A DNA stretch of 64,000 bases from contig NZ_JAUTBJ010000002.1 of assembly GCF_030819175.1 (NCBI RefSeq), positions 1,126,001 through 1,190,000 of the forward strand, given 5' to 3'. The DNA comes from Sphingomonas sp. SORGH_AS_0879. GTDB lineage: Bacteria; Pseudomonadota; Alphaproteobacteria; Sphingomonadales; Sphingomonadaceae. Position 1 is the stretch's first letter. Each line of letters starts with the position of its first letter. The position numbers and the translations under genes are program-made. The notes beneath the pieces are model-generated. The model was given only the letters and a program-made list of their open reading frames with translations, was not told the origin of the DNA and searched no databases. Shown piece after piece: positions 28,933 through 36,383 of the stretch.

Positions 28933-29247
28933 CCACCCCGGCGAAGGCCGGGGTCCCGTTGCGTTCACGCGAAGCCGCGAAGGCGCGAAGAGAAGATGTT
29001 TTTTTCGCGCGGAGGCGCGGAGAACGCGGAGGTGTCTGGCCCGCGGCAGCGAACAGCTTTTCCCATCAGCCGATGCATGAGCGCCGCTGGCGCGGCAGGC
29101 ACGCCCTCTCTGCGTCCTCCGCGCCTCCGCGCGAACATCATTCCATTCTTCTTCGCGTCTTCGCGTCTTCGCGTGAGATAAAATTTCAATCCCGCACTCC
29201 GCTTCTGCACCGCCACCGCAACTGGACCCCGGCCTTCGCCGGGGTGG
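28933..29247. repeat. Triple nested inverted repeat in the gspE-gspF gap
   Basis: Three concentric inverted pairs. The outer pair is a perfect 24-bp match containing ccccggcgaaggccgggg (family C) at 28933-28956 and 29224-29247. The middle pair is cacgcgaagccgcgaaggcg type (28964-28995) against its near complement (29147-29178). The inner pair is gcgcggaggcgcggag type (29004-29032) against 29104-29132. About 70 nt remain as loop. The whole 375-bp gap between gspE and gspF is filled by this structure, and no gene was found in it. Confidence 0.85.
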
Positions 29248-29277
29248 GCCCCTATTATGGGAAGGGGGGGCACTGAC

Positions 29278-30501
29278 ATGGCCGGGTTCGACTATGTCGC
29301 CATCGACACCAGGGGCGCGGAGAAGCGCGGCTTCATCCCCGCCGAGACCAGCGATGCCGCCCGCGCCGCGCTGGAGAAGCAGCGGCTCTATGTCGTCTCG
29401 GTCAAGCCGGGCAGCGGCGATACCGCCGAGCGGCGGCCGCTGTTCGGGCTCAAGCTCGGCCGCGCGCGCATGTCGGTCAAGCAGCTGACCCTGTTCACCC
29501 GCCAGCTCGCCACGCTCAACCGCGTCTCGCCGCTGGAGGAGTCCTTGCGCACCATCACCCGCCAGACCGAGCAGGAGCGGGTGCGCGCCATCGTCGCGAC
29601 GGTGCATCAGGGCGTGACCGAGGGCCGCCGTCTGGCCGACGCCATGGCGCGCGAGCCCAAGAGCTTCCCCCCTCTCTACCGCGCGATGGTCGCGGCGGGG
29701 GAGAGTTCGGGGACGCTGCCCACGATCCTCGAACGGCTGGCCGCGCTGCTAGAGCGGCAGGCGGAGATACGCGGCAAGCTGATCACCGCGCTGGCCTATC
29801 CGACGATCCTGGCGGTCGTCGCGCTGGGCGTCGTCACCGCGCTGATGATGTTCGTCGTGCCGCAGGTGGTCGAACAATTCGATACGGTGGGGCAGGAGCT
29901 GCCCTTCCTGACGCGGATGGTGATCGGGGTGTCGGACCTGCTGGTCGGCTGGTGGTGGCTGATGGCGGTCGTGGCGGTCGTGGCAGGCGTCGGCTTCTGG
30001 CGCGCGTTGAAAGTGCCGTCGATCCGGCTGTCCTTCGACACGTGGCTGCTCAAGCTGCCCTTGCTCGGGCGATTGTTGCGCGACCTGCATGCCGCGCGGA
30101 TGGCGCGGACGCTGGGGACGATGGTGGCCAGCCGGTTGCCGCTGCTCGAAGGGCTGACGCTGACGGCGGGCACGATCCACAACCGTCGCCTGCGCGTCGC
30201 CTCCGACGCGATCGTCGATTCGATCCGGGGCGGCGGCAGCCTGTCGGCGGCGATGCGGCGGGCGGGGGTGTTCCCGCCTTTGCTCACCTATCTGGTGGCC
30301 AGCGGCGAGGCGGCGGGGCGGCTCGACGAGATGCTGGAGCGCGCCGCCGACTATCTGGAGCGCGAGTTCGACCGCTTCACCGCCACCGCGCTCTCGCTGC
30401 TCGAACCGGCGATCATCGTCGTGATGGGCGGCGTGGTCGCCACCATCGTGCTATCCATCCTGCTGCCGATCCTCCAGCTCAACACGCTGGCCGGTCAATA
30501 A
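29278..30501 (+). CDS. gspF: Type II secretion inner-membrane platform protein GspF
   Basis: 407 residues. Cytoplasmic N-domain (FDYVAIDTRGAEKRGFIPAE), then two homologous GspF domains: LTLFTRQLATLNRVSPLEESL with AMVAAGESSGTLP, and ARMARTLGTMVASRLPLLEGL with YLVASGEAAGRLDEML. Three membrane helices (about 172-195, 220-242, 375-398). The ATG follows a GGGGGG ribosome binding site just beyond the nested repeat. The only gsp gene here whose start does not overlap or closely abut its predecessor. Confidence 0.95.
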   Translation: MAGFDYVAIDTRGAEKRGFIPAETSDAARAALEKQRLYVVSVKPGSGDTAERRPLFGLKLGRARMSVKQLTLFTRQLATLNRVSPLEESLRTITRQTEQERVRAIVATVHQGVTEGRRLADAMAREPKSFPPLYRAMVAAGESSGTLPTILERLAALLERQAEIRGKLITALAYPTILAVVALGVVTALMMFVVPQVVEQFDTVGQELPFLTRMVIGVSDLLVGWWWLMAVVAVVAGVGFWRALKVPSIRLSFDTWLLKLPLLGRLLRDLHAARMARTLGTMVASRLPLLEGLTLTAGTIHNRRLRVASDAIVDSIRGGGSLSAAMRRAGVFPPLLTYLVASGEAAGRLDEMLERAADYLEREFDRFTATALSLLEPAIIVVMGGVVATIVLSILLPILQLNTLAGQ

Positions 30502-30507
30502 GAGGAC

Positions 30508-30969
30508 ATGTTCATGCGTACCCAAAATCGCCGTCCGATCCGCCGCAAGCGCCCCGCCAACGGCTTTACGCTGGTCGAGTTGATGGTCGTGATCGTCATC
30601 ATCGGCCTGCTCGCCACCATCGTCGCGCTGAACGTGCTGCCCTCGGGCGACACCGCGCGGGTGCAGAAGGCCAAGGCCGATATTGCGCAGATCGAGGGCG
30701 GGCTGGAGATGTTCAAGCTCCAGAACCTGACCTTCCCGACGACGTCGCAGGGGCTTCAGGCGCTGGTGTCGATGCCCGCAGGGCTCGCCGATCCGTCGCG
30801 TTACCAGAAGGGCGGCTATCTGAAGAAGCTGCCCGACGATCCCTGGGGCCGTCCGTATCTTTATGCCTCGCCCGGCCAGCATGGCGAGGCGGATGTCTGG
30901 ACCTATGGCGCCGACGGCAAGGAAGGTGGCGAGGGGATCAACGCCGATATCGGCAACTGGGATAAGTGA
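30508..30969 (+). CDS. gspG: Major pseudopilin GspG
   Basis: 153 residues. Prepilin leader of 19 residues, cleavage before Phe20 in NG-FTLVELMVVIVIIGLLA, and Glu at mature position 5. The C-terminal domain has GLQALVSMP, GGYLKKLPDDPWGRPYLYASPG and the calcium-site-like ADVWTYGADGKEGGEG. Main subunit of the periplasmic pseudopilus. AGAGGAC ribosome binding site 6 nt after gspF. Needs a prepilin peptidase (GspO/PilD), which is not in this window. Confidence 0.97.
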   Translation: MFMRTQNRRPIRRKRPANGFTLVELMVVIVIIGLLATIVALNVLPSGDTARVQKAKADIAQIEGGLEMFKLQNLTFPTTSQGLQALVSMPAGLADPSRYQKGGYLKKLPDDPWGRPYLYASPGQHGEADVWTYGADGKEGGEGINADIGNWDK

Positions 30970-31592
30970 GCGCGCGGCTTCGCCTGGATGCCGGGGACGG
31001 CGGCGGGCGGGGCTCGTGTGGGGTATTCTCCCCACCCTCCGTTCGCACTGAGCGAAGTCGAAGTGCACGGGGTGACGTTTCCACGTGGCCTTCGACTTCG
31101 CTCAGGCTGAACGGAGGGTGGGAAAAGCGATTAGCCCGCCGTTCGCGGTCCGCCGAATACGGCTTTACCCTGGTCGAGCTGATGGTCGTCATCACCGTGA
31201 TCGGCCTGGCTTCCGCCATCGCGGTCTGGTCGCTGCCCGACCGGCGGGGCCGCGTGGCCGACGAAGCCCTGCGCTTCGCCGCCCGCGTCCGCGCCGCGCA
31301 TGACGTGGCGGTGGTGGGGGCGTCGCCGGTCAGCATCTGGGTGACGCGCGGTGGCTATGGCTTCGACCGGCGCTCGGACGGCGCGTGGAGTCCGATGACC
31401 GCGAAACCCTTGCGCGTCGCCCAATGGGAGGACGGCACCCAGGCGATGATCCCCGATGCCAGCGGGCGGGTGCGGATCACTTTCGACGTGACCGGGCTCG
31501 CCGACCGCCCGGTCGAACTCCGCCTGACCCGCGAGCGCGCCAGCAGCATCGTGCGGATCGGCGCGGACGGTACGGTGCGGGTCGATGGTTGA
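30966..31592 (+). CDS. gspH: Minor pseudopilin GspH with a repeat-encoded leader extension
   Basis: 208 residues. The pilin motif EYG-FTLVELMVVITVIGLASA begins only at residue 66, so the leader is about ten times longer than the usual 6-8 residues. GTG start overlaps the gspG stop (GTGA). Between it and the cleavage site there is no other in-frame ATG, GTG or TTG, so translation must pass through an inserted family B repeat (codons about 22-53). The mature domain has GspH features (AHDVAVVGASPVSIWVTRGGYGF). Whether such a long, basic leader is still processed is open. Confidence 0.85.
   Translation: MSARLRLDAGDGGGRGSCGVFSPPSVRTERSRSARGDVSTWPSTSLRLNGGWEKRLARRSRSAEYGFTLVELMVVITVIGLASAIAVWSLPDRRGRVADEALRFAARVRAAHDVAVVGASPVSIWVTRGGYGFDRRSDGAWSPMTAKPLRVAQWEDGTQAMIPDASGRVRITFDVTGLADRPVELRLTRERASSIVRIGADGTVRVDG
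31031..31122. repeat. Family B inverted repeat inside the gspH leader
   Basis: Arms cccaccctccgttcgcactg.. and ..caggctgaacggagggtggg with gcgaagtcgaag cores, about 21 nt apart. Same element as at 24.0, 43.9 and 57.5 kb, but here inside the translated gspH leader and in frame. Confidence 0.9.
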
Positions 31593-32106
31593 GGGAACCA
31601 GAATTCCTCCCCTGCAAGGGGAGGTGGCGCGGCGGAGCCGTGACGGAGGGGGCGTGCCTCATAGGGCGACCCTTGCGGGGATCCCCCTCCACCATCCTTC
31701 GGATGGTCCCCCTCCCCGTGCCGGGGAGGATGGCTTCACCCTGATCGAGATCATGGTGGCGCTGGCGGTGTTCAGCCTGGCGGCGATGGCCTTGGTCCGA
31801 CTGGAGAGCGCGACGATCCGGGGAGCGGCGATCCTGGACGAAACGGTGGTCGCGCAGATGGTCGCGCGCAATGTCGCCATCGCCGCCGTCACCGATCCGC
31901 AGGCTCCCGCGCTGGGGCGTATGTCCGGCACCGAGGTAAATGGCGGACGAAGCTGGAAATGGACCCGGATCGTCAGCGGCACGGGCGACGTGCGCGTCGT
32001 GCGGATCGACGTGGCCGTGGCGAATGCGGGGGGCCGCATCGCGGGCCGGATGACGATGGTCCGCCCGCCCATGCCCGCGCCGCCGGTCGGGGTTTCGGCG
32101 TCGTGA
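31585..32106 (+). CDS. gspI: Minor pseudopilin GspI with a repeat-encoded leader extension
   Basis: 173 residues. Cleavage site at residue 50 (EDG-FTLIEIMVALAVFSLAAMALV), with Glu5 conserved; mature part about 123 residues with the usual GspI NVAIAAVTDP and GRSWKWTRIVSGT. The ATG overlaps the gspH stop by 8 nt. Codons 7-48 are encoded by a repeat of the cctcccctgcaaggggagg type, normally intergenic. In-frame GTG codons inside the repeat, preceded by GGAG runs, could serve as secondary starts giving shorter leaders. Confidence 0.86.
   Translation: MVEGTRIPPLQGEVARRSRDGGGVPHRATLAGIPLHHPSDGPPPRAGEDGFTLIEIMVALAVFSLAAMALVRLESATIRGAAILDETVVAQMVARNVAIAAVTDPQAPALGRMSGTEVNGGRSWKWTRIVSGTGDVRVVRIDVAVANAGGRIAGRMTMVRPPMPAPPVGVSAS
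31603..31734. repeat. Composite repeat inside the gspI leader
   Basis: Begins cctcccctgcaaggggagg, contains ggatccccctccaccatcc and ends with the hairpin cctccccgtgccggggagg. Same architecture as the elements at 39.6, 40.5 and 41.7 kb, which are intergenic. Confidence 0.85.
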
Positions 32107-32870
32107 GATTGCGCGCGCTTACCTTTCTGTTCCCCGGCGAAGGCCGGGGTCCCGTTGCTGCCCGGCTAAAGGCGCGGGGCGGCGTTGGCCCCGATTTTCC
32201 GGGTTCGCCGCAACTGGGCCCCGGCCTCCGCCGGGGAACAGGGCAGAACGGCTTCACCCTGGTCGAGGTCATGGTGGCGCTGCTCATCTTTTCGATGCTC
32301 GCCGCCGCCGCCGTGGCGATCCTGTCGCTGAGCGTCCGGGCGCAGGCGGTGACGGGGCAGAAGCTGGACGCGATGGCGGCGGTCAGCCGGACGACCGCGA
32401 TCCTCTCCGCCGATCTGGCGCAGGCGGTCGATCGTCCGACCCGTGACGAAGGCCTCGTGCAGACCCCCGCCATGGTCGCAGGGGCCGACGCGATGCGCTT
32501 CGTCCGGGCGGGCTGGAGCAATCTCGACGGGGCGCAGCGGCCATCGTTGCAGAAGCTCGCCTATCGCCTGAACGGCGACGTGCTGGAGCGGGTGGCATGG
32601 CCGCTGCTCGACGGGGCGGCCCCGATGGAGCCCGCCGCGCTGATGGACCATGTCCGCGAACTGCACCTGCGCTATCGCTTCAACGGCGCGTGGCTCGACC
32701 AGTGGCAGGGGGAGCCGGGCGTCGCGCTGCCCCAGGCCGCCGAGGTGACGATCGTGCGCGATGACGGCATGATCTTTCGCCAGTTATTTCTGGTCGGCAC
32801 CGGTTATGTCGCCGTGCCGCAAATCGGTCCGACGCCGACCCCTACGCCCACGCCGGCCCCCGGTGGCTAG
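32103..32870 (+). CDS. gspJ: Minor pseudopilin GspJ with a repeat-encoded leader extension
   Basis: 255 residues. Cleavage site at residue 50 (QNG-FTLVEVMVALLIFSMLAAAA). Mature part shows GspJ features (MRFVRAGWSN, LQKLAYRL, RYRFNGAWLDQW). GTG start overlaps the gspI stop (GTGA). The leader contains two facing copies of the ccccggcgaaggccgggg repeat, and there is no ATG or GTG between the start and the pilin motif (only a TTG at codon 3), so the repeat must be translated. A Pro/Thr tail ends the protein. Confidence 0.86.
   Translation: MRLRALTFLFPGEGRGPVAARLKARGGVGPDFPGSPQLGPGLRRGTGQNGFTLVEVMVALLIFSMLAAAAVAILSLSVRAQAVTGQKLDAMAAVSRTTAILSADLAQAVDRPTRDEGLVQTPAMVAGADAMRFVRAGWSNLDGAQRPSLQKLAYRLNGDVLERVAWPLLDGAAPMEPAALMDHVRELHLRYRFNGAWLDQWQGEPGVALPQAAEVTIVRDDGMIFRQLFLVGTGYVAVPQIGPTPTPTPTPAPGG
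32129..32242. repeat. Family C inverted repeats inside the gspJ leader
   Basis: ttccccggcgaaggccgggg at the left and ccccggcctccgccggggaa at the right, about 68 nt apart, in opposite orientation. Same element as the outer arms of the gspE-gspF structure. Confidence 0.85.
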
Positions 32871-33852
32871 GCCCCGATCCCGTCCCGGCGAGCGGGGCGC
32901 CGCGCTGCTCACCGTGCTGATCCTCGTCGCGGTGATCGCCGTGCTGGCGGCGACCGCGCTGGAAAAGCTGCGCCTGTCGACCCGGCTGGGCGGCAATGCG
33001 GTGGCGATCGAGCAGGCACGCGGCTTCGCTTATGCGGCGGAGGCACTGGCGATCATCCGTATCGGCGACCTGCTGGAACGGTCGCAGGGCAAGGTCTCGC
33101 TGCTCGGCGGGTGGAGCGATCGGCCCTTCGCGCTGCCGCTCGGCGATATGGCGGGGGGCGGGACGGCGGTGGCGCGCGTCACCGATGGCGGCAATTGCTT
33201 CAACCTCAACGGCCTGGCCCAGCCGATACTCGGCCAGCCCGGCGTCTATGCCGCGAACGGGGTGGAAATCGCGCATTTCGCCAAGCTGATGCGGCTGATC
33301 GGCATTCCGGGTCAGGTGGCGGAGCAGGTGGCGACGGGCACCGCCGACTGGATCGACAGCGATCCCAATCCGCAAGGCGGCGGTGCGGAGGATGCGCTCT
33401 ATCTCGCCCGCGATCCGCCCTATCGGACCGGCGGCACGATGATGGCGGATGTCAGCGAGATGCGGATGGTGAACGGCGTCACCCCGGATATCTATGCGAC
33501 CCTGCGCCCCTGGATCTGCACGCTGCCCGAAGCGAAGCCGACCAGTGTCAACATCAACACCCTGGCCCCCGAACAGGCGCCCCTGGTCGCGATGGCGCAG
33601 GTCGATATGATTTCGCCCTCGGCCATCACCCAGGCCCTTTTGCGCCGCCCGCCGCAGGGCTATGCCGACGCCGGTGGCTTTTGGGCGCAGATTCCGGGGG
33701 CGAGCGGGGCGGGGGGCGTGGCGACGACCAGTCGCTGGTTCAACCTGCGCATCGCGGTGACCTTGGGCAGTGTGCGGGTGGACGAGCGCGCGCTGGTCGA
33801 TGCGTCGCGTCAGCCGCCGCGACTGGTGGCGCGGATTTGGGGGGAAGAGTGA
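32863..33852 (+). CDS. gspK: Minor pseudopilin GspK
   Basis: 329 residues, the largest pseudopilin, thought to cap the pseudopilus tip. Short normal leader: cleavage after ERG, mature AALLTVLILVAVIAVLAAT, lacking Glu5 as typical of GspK. Family blocks NLNGLAQP, DWIDSDPNPQGGGAED, SVNINTLAPE and GFWAQI. GTG start overlaps the gspJ stop by 8 nt; longer frames upstream are antisense-like. Unlike gspH, gspI and gspJ it has no repeat in its leader. Confidence 0.93.
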   Translation: MARPRSRPGERGAALLTVLILVAVIAVLAATALEKLRLSTRLGGNAVAIEQARGFAYAAEALAIIRIGDLLERSQGKVSLLGGWSDRPFALPLGDMAGGGTAVARVTDGGNCFNLNGLAQPILGQPGVYAANGVEIAHFAKLMRLIGIPGQVAEQVATGTADWIDSDPNPQGGGAEDALYLARDPPYRTGGTMMADVSEMRMVNGVTPDIYATLRPWICTLPEAKPTSVNINTLAPEQAPLVAMAQVDMISPSAITQALLRRPPQGYADAGGFWAQIPGASGAGGVATTSRWFNLRIAVTLGSVRVDERALVDASRQPPRLVARIWGEE

Positions 33853-34934
33853 TGAGTGCGACCAACCTCCTGTTCCTGCCGCCGGGCGAGGGCGGCGATT
33901 ATCGCTGGATGCGGATCGAGGATGCGCGCGTCGCGGCTGCGGGCGAGGGGCTGCCGCAAGGGGACGGCGACGTCATCGCGGTCGCGCCCGCCGATGCGGT
34001 GTCGCTGCATTGGGCCGAAATCCCCGCCCGCTCGACCGCGCAGGCCGCCGCCGCCGCGCGGCTGCTCGCCGCCGAGGTGAGTGCCGCCCCGATGGACGAA
34101 CTCCATGTCGCGGTCGGTGCGGAGGAAGCGGGCGCACGCGCGATCGGGATCGTCAATCGCGGCGCGATGGCGGGATGGCTCAGCCTGTTGGCGGGCAAGG
34201 GGATCGATCCGGTGGCGGTCGTCCCCGCCCCGCTGCTGCTGCCGCGCCCGGACGCAGGCTATGTGCGCGGCGATCTGGCCGGGCAGGGCGTGGTGCGCGG
34301 GCGCAGTTCGGGTTTTGCCGACGAACCCGGCCTGATCGAGATCGTGATCGGCGAGGAAGCGCTCGCCGATCTGGATGCCGACGGCATCGAAACCGCACTC
34401 GGCGCGGCGGTGGCGGCTCCGGCGCTCGACCTGCGGCAGGGGCTGTTCGCGCGGCGGCGCAGCTTCGCGATCGACTGGCGGCTGGTGCGGCGGCTCGGCT
34501 GGCTGGGTGTGGCGATCGTCGCGGTGACGCTGGCGATCGATCTGGTGCGCTGGACCAGATACAGCTTTGCCGCCGACGCGACCGAGGCGAAGATCGAGCA
34601 GGTCGCGCGCACCGCCCTGCCGCGTGGCGAGACCCTGGTCGATGCGGACCGGCAGCTTACCGAGCGGCTGGCGGCGATACGCGGGCCGGGTCAGGGGTTC
34701 AGCCGGACGGCGGCGGCGGTGTTCTCGGCGGTGCGCAGCGTGCCGGGCTCGGAGTTGACCGCGATGGATTTCCAGCCGAACGGCGACATCCGCCTGGGCG
34801 TGGCGGTGGATCGCGAGGCGCTCGCCACCGATCTGAAGCGGGCGATCGAAACCCAAGGCTTCACCGTCCAGCCCAGCACCTTCGTCGCGGCGAATGGCCG
34901 GATCACGGGAGAATTCATGGTGCGCGCACGATGA
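33852..34934 (+). CDS. gspL: Type II secretion protein GspL
   Basis: 360 residues. Cytoplasmic actin-like domain that binds GspE (SLHWAEIPARSTAQAAAAARLLAAEV), one membrane helix (about residues 213-233, LGWLGVAIVAVTLAIDLVRW) and a periplasmic ferredoxin-like domain (GSELTAMDFQPNGDIRLGVAV). The ATG shares one base with the gspK stop (TGATG). The cytoplasmic domain is shorter than in enterobacteria, as usual for Alphaproteobacteria. Confidence 0.9.
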   Translation: MSATNLLFLPPGEGGDYRWMRIEDARVAAAGEGLPQGDGDVIAVAPADAVSLHWAEIPARSTAQAAAAARLLAAEVSAAPMDELHVAVGAEEAGARAIGIVNRGAMAGWLSLLAGKGIDPVAVVPAPLLLPRPDAGYVRGDLAGQGVVRGRSSGFADEPGLIEIVIGEEALADLDADGIETALGAAVAAPALDLRQGLFARRRSFAIDWRLVRRLGWLGVAIVAVTLAIDLVRWTRYSFAADATEAKIEQVARTALPRGETLVDADRQLTERLAAIRGPGQGFSRTAAAVFSAVRSVPGSELTAMDFQPNGDIRLGVAVDREALATDLKRAIETQGFTVQPSTFVAANGRITGEFMVRAR

Positions 34935-35404
34935 AGGCGCTGAAACTCTGGTTCGACGGGCGCTCGACGCGGGAGAAGCGGCTGCTGCTGGTCATGGGCG
35001 CGCTGCTGATCGTGACGATCGTCTGGGGCGGCATCCTGCGGCCCATGGGTGACGGCCTGTCGAGCGCGCGGGAACGCCATGCCGATGCGGTGATCAGGCT
35101 GGGCGAGGCGCAGGCCATCGCCGACGAACTGCGTAACCGGCGGCGGCGTCCGCCCGCGCTGGCGGGGACGCTGGCCGATACGGTGCGACTGTCGGCGGAG
35201 CAGGCGGGCTTCACCTTGTCCGCGCTGACCGAGGACGGCCCCGGCCGTGTGCGTGCGCAGATCGCCTCGGCGCGGGCGGGGGCGCTGACCCCCTGGCTCG
35301 CCCGGCTGGAACGGGGCGGGGTGCTGGTCGAGCAGGCGACGCTGACCGACAATGGCGACCGGACCGTCGGCGTGGCGCTGATCCTGCGGACGCGGGTGTC
35401 GTGA
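34931..35404 (+). CDS. gspM: Type II secretion protein GspM
   Basis: 157 residues: short basic cytoplasmic N-terminus, a membrane helix (about 20-38, LLLVMGALLIVTIVWGGIL), a coiled segment and a small ferredoxin-like domain (TPWLARLERGGVLVEQATLTD). Stabilises GspL in the platform. Overlaps gspL by ATGA. Confidence 0.9.
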   Translation: MKALKLWFDGRSTREKRLLLVMGALLIVTIVWGGILRPMGDGLSSARERHADAVIRLGEAQAIADELRNRRRRPPALAGTLADTVRLSAEQAGFTLSALTEDGPGRVRAQIASARAGALTPWLARLERGGVLVEQATLTDNGDRTVGVALILRTRVS

Positions 35405-36126
35405 TGCGGTTGCGGATGACCACGCGGCCTTCGGTGCTGTTCGCAGCCATGCTGGCCGTGGCGCTGATCGTCTTTCTGCCGATGCGCCTCGCGCTGGGCG
35501 CGACCGGACTGGCCGACGAAGGGCTGAGCGCCAGGCGGGTCGGCGGCACCATATGGGGGGGCAGCCTGTTGGAGGCGCGGTTCGGCGACGTCGCGCTGGG
35601 CGACCTGCGCGTGTCGCTCTCGCCCTTCGCGCTGCTGGTCGGCCGCGCCCGGCTGGCGTTCGAGGGGGCGGGCGCGGATGGCCGTCCGATCATGGGCGCG
35701 GCGACGATCGGCCGTCATGCGATGGGGATCGATGGCGTTACCGCCAGCCTGCCCGCCGCCGCGCTGTTCGCTCCCCTGCCGGTCACCACGCTGGCGCTGG
35801 AGGATGTGACGGTCCGCTTCCGCGACGGCGTGTGCGAGGAAGCGGGCGGGCGCGTCCGTGCGAGCGTGACGGGCGATGCGGGCGGCCTGCCGCTGCCGCC
35901 GACGATGATGGGCAATGCGCGGTGCGAGGCGGGGGCGCTGCTGCTGCCGATGACGGGGCAGGGGGGCACCGAGTCGGTCAATCTGCGCATCCGGCCCGAT
36001 GGTCGCTACACCGCCGACCTGGTCCTGACGCCCGGCGATCCGGCGGCGGCGGCGAAGCTGGAGCAACTGGGCTTCGTGGCGGGGTCGGGTGGCGGATACC
36101 GACTTTCGGCGGAAGGGCGCTTTTGA
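35404..36126 (+). CDS. gspN: Type II secretion protein GspN
   Basis: 240 residues: one N-terminal membrane helix (about 12-33) and a periplasmic domain with the GspN-type start (LPMRLALGATGLADEGLSARRVGGTIWGGSL). Role in the T2SS is not settled and the gene is absent from many systems. Two start codons are adjacent (GTG then ATG); the ATG overlaps the gspM stop by one base. Last gene of the operon. Confidence 0.87.
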   Translation: MRLRMTTRPSVLFAAMLAVALIVFLPMRLALGATGLADEGLSARRVGGTIWGGSLLEARFGDVALGDLRVSLSPFALLVGRARLAFEGAGADGRPIMGAATIGRHAMGIDGVTASLPAAALFAPLPVTTLALEDVTVRFRDGVCEEAGGRVRASVTGDAGGLPLPPTMMGNARCEAGALLLPMTGQGGTESVNLRIRPDGRYTADLVLTPGDPAAAAKLEQLGFVAGSGGGYRLSAEGRF

Positions 36127-36173
36127 CCGCTTGACGAAGGGGCTGCAACCCGTTTAGGGGCGCAAGCCTTCGC

Positions 36174-36251
36174 GGCGACCGTAGTTCAATTGGTTAGAGC
36201 GCCGGCTTGTGATGCCGGAAGTTGCGGGTTCAAGTCCCGTCGGTCGCCCCA
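36174..36251 (+). tRNA. tRNA-His(GTG)
   Basis: Cloverleaf with acceptor GCGACCG/CGGTCGC, an extra 5' G at position -1 opposite C73 (diagnostic of tRNA-His), anticodon loop CTTGTGA and an encoded CCA. 48 nt after gspN. No integration signs around it. Confidence 0.97.
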
Positions 36252-36383
36252 TTCTTTTCCGGCCATTTGCTGGCCACGGCACCGGCCCCCTTCAGAGCCG
36301 TGTCCTCCCAGAATCCTCACCGATCGGGTGGCCGGGTCGGAAGACTCGGTCCGGTTCCGCATTTGTCGGACCGAAGGACGAGC

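Noticed and set aside
25044..29607. Minus-strand frames of about 800 and 770 codons opposite gspD, gspE and gspF
   Set aside because: Shadow frames without domains. The plus strand shows complete T2SS proteins with overlapping starts.
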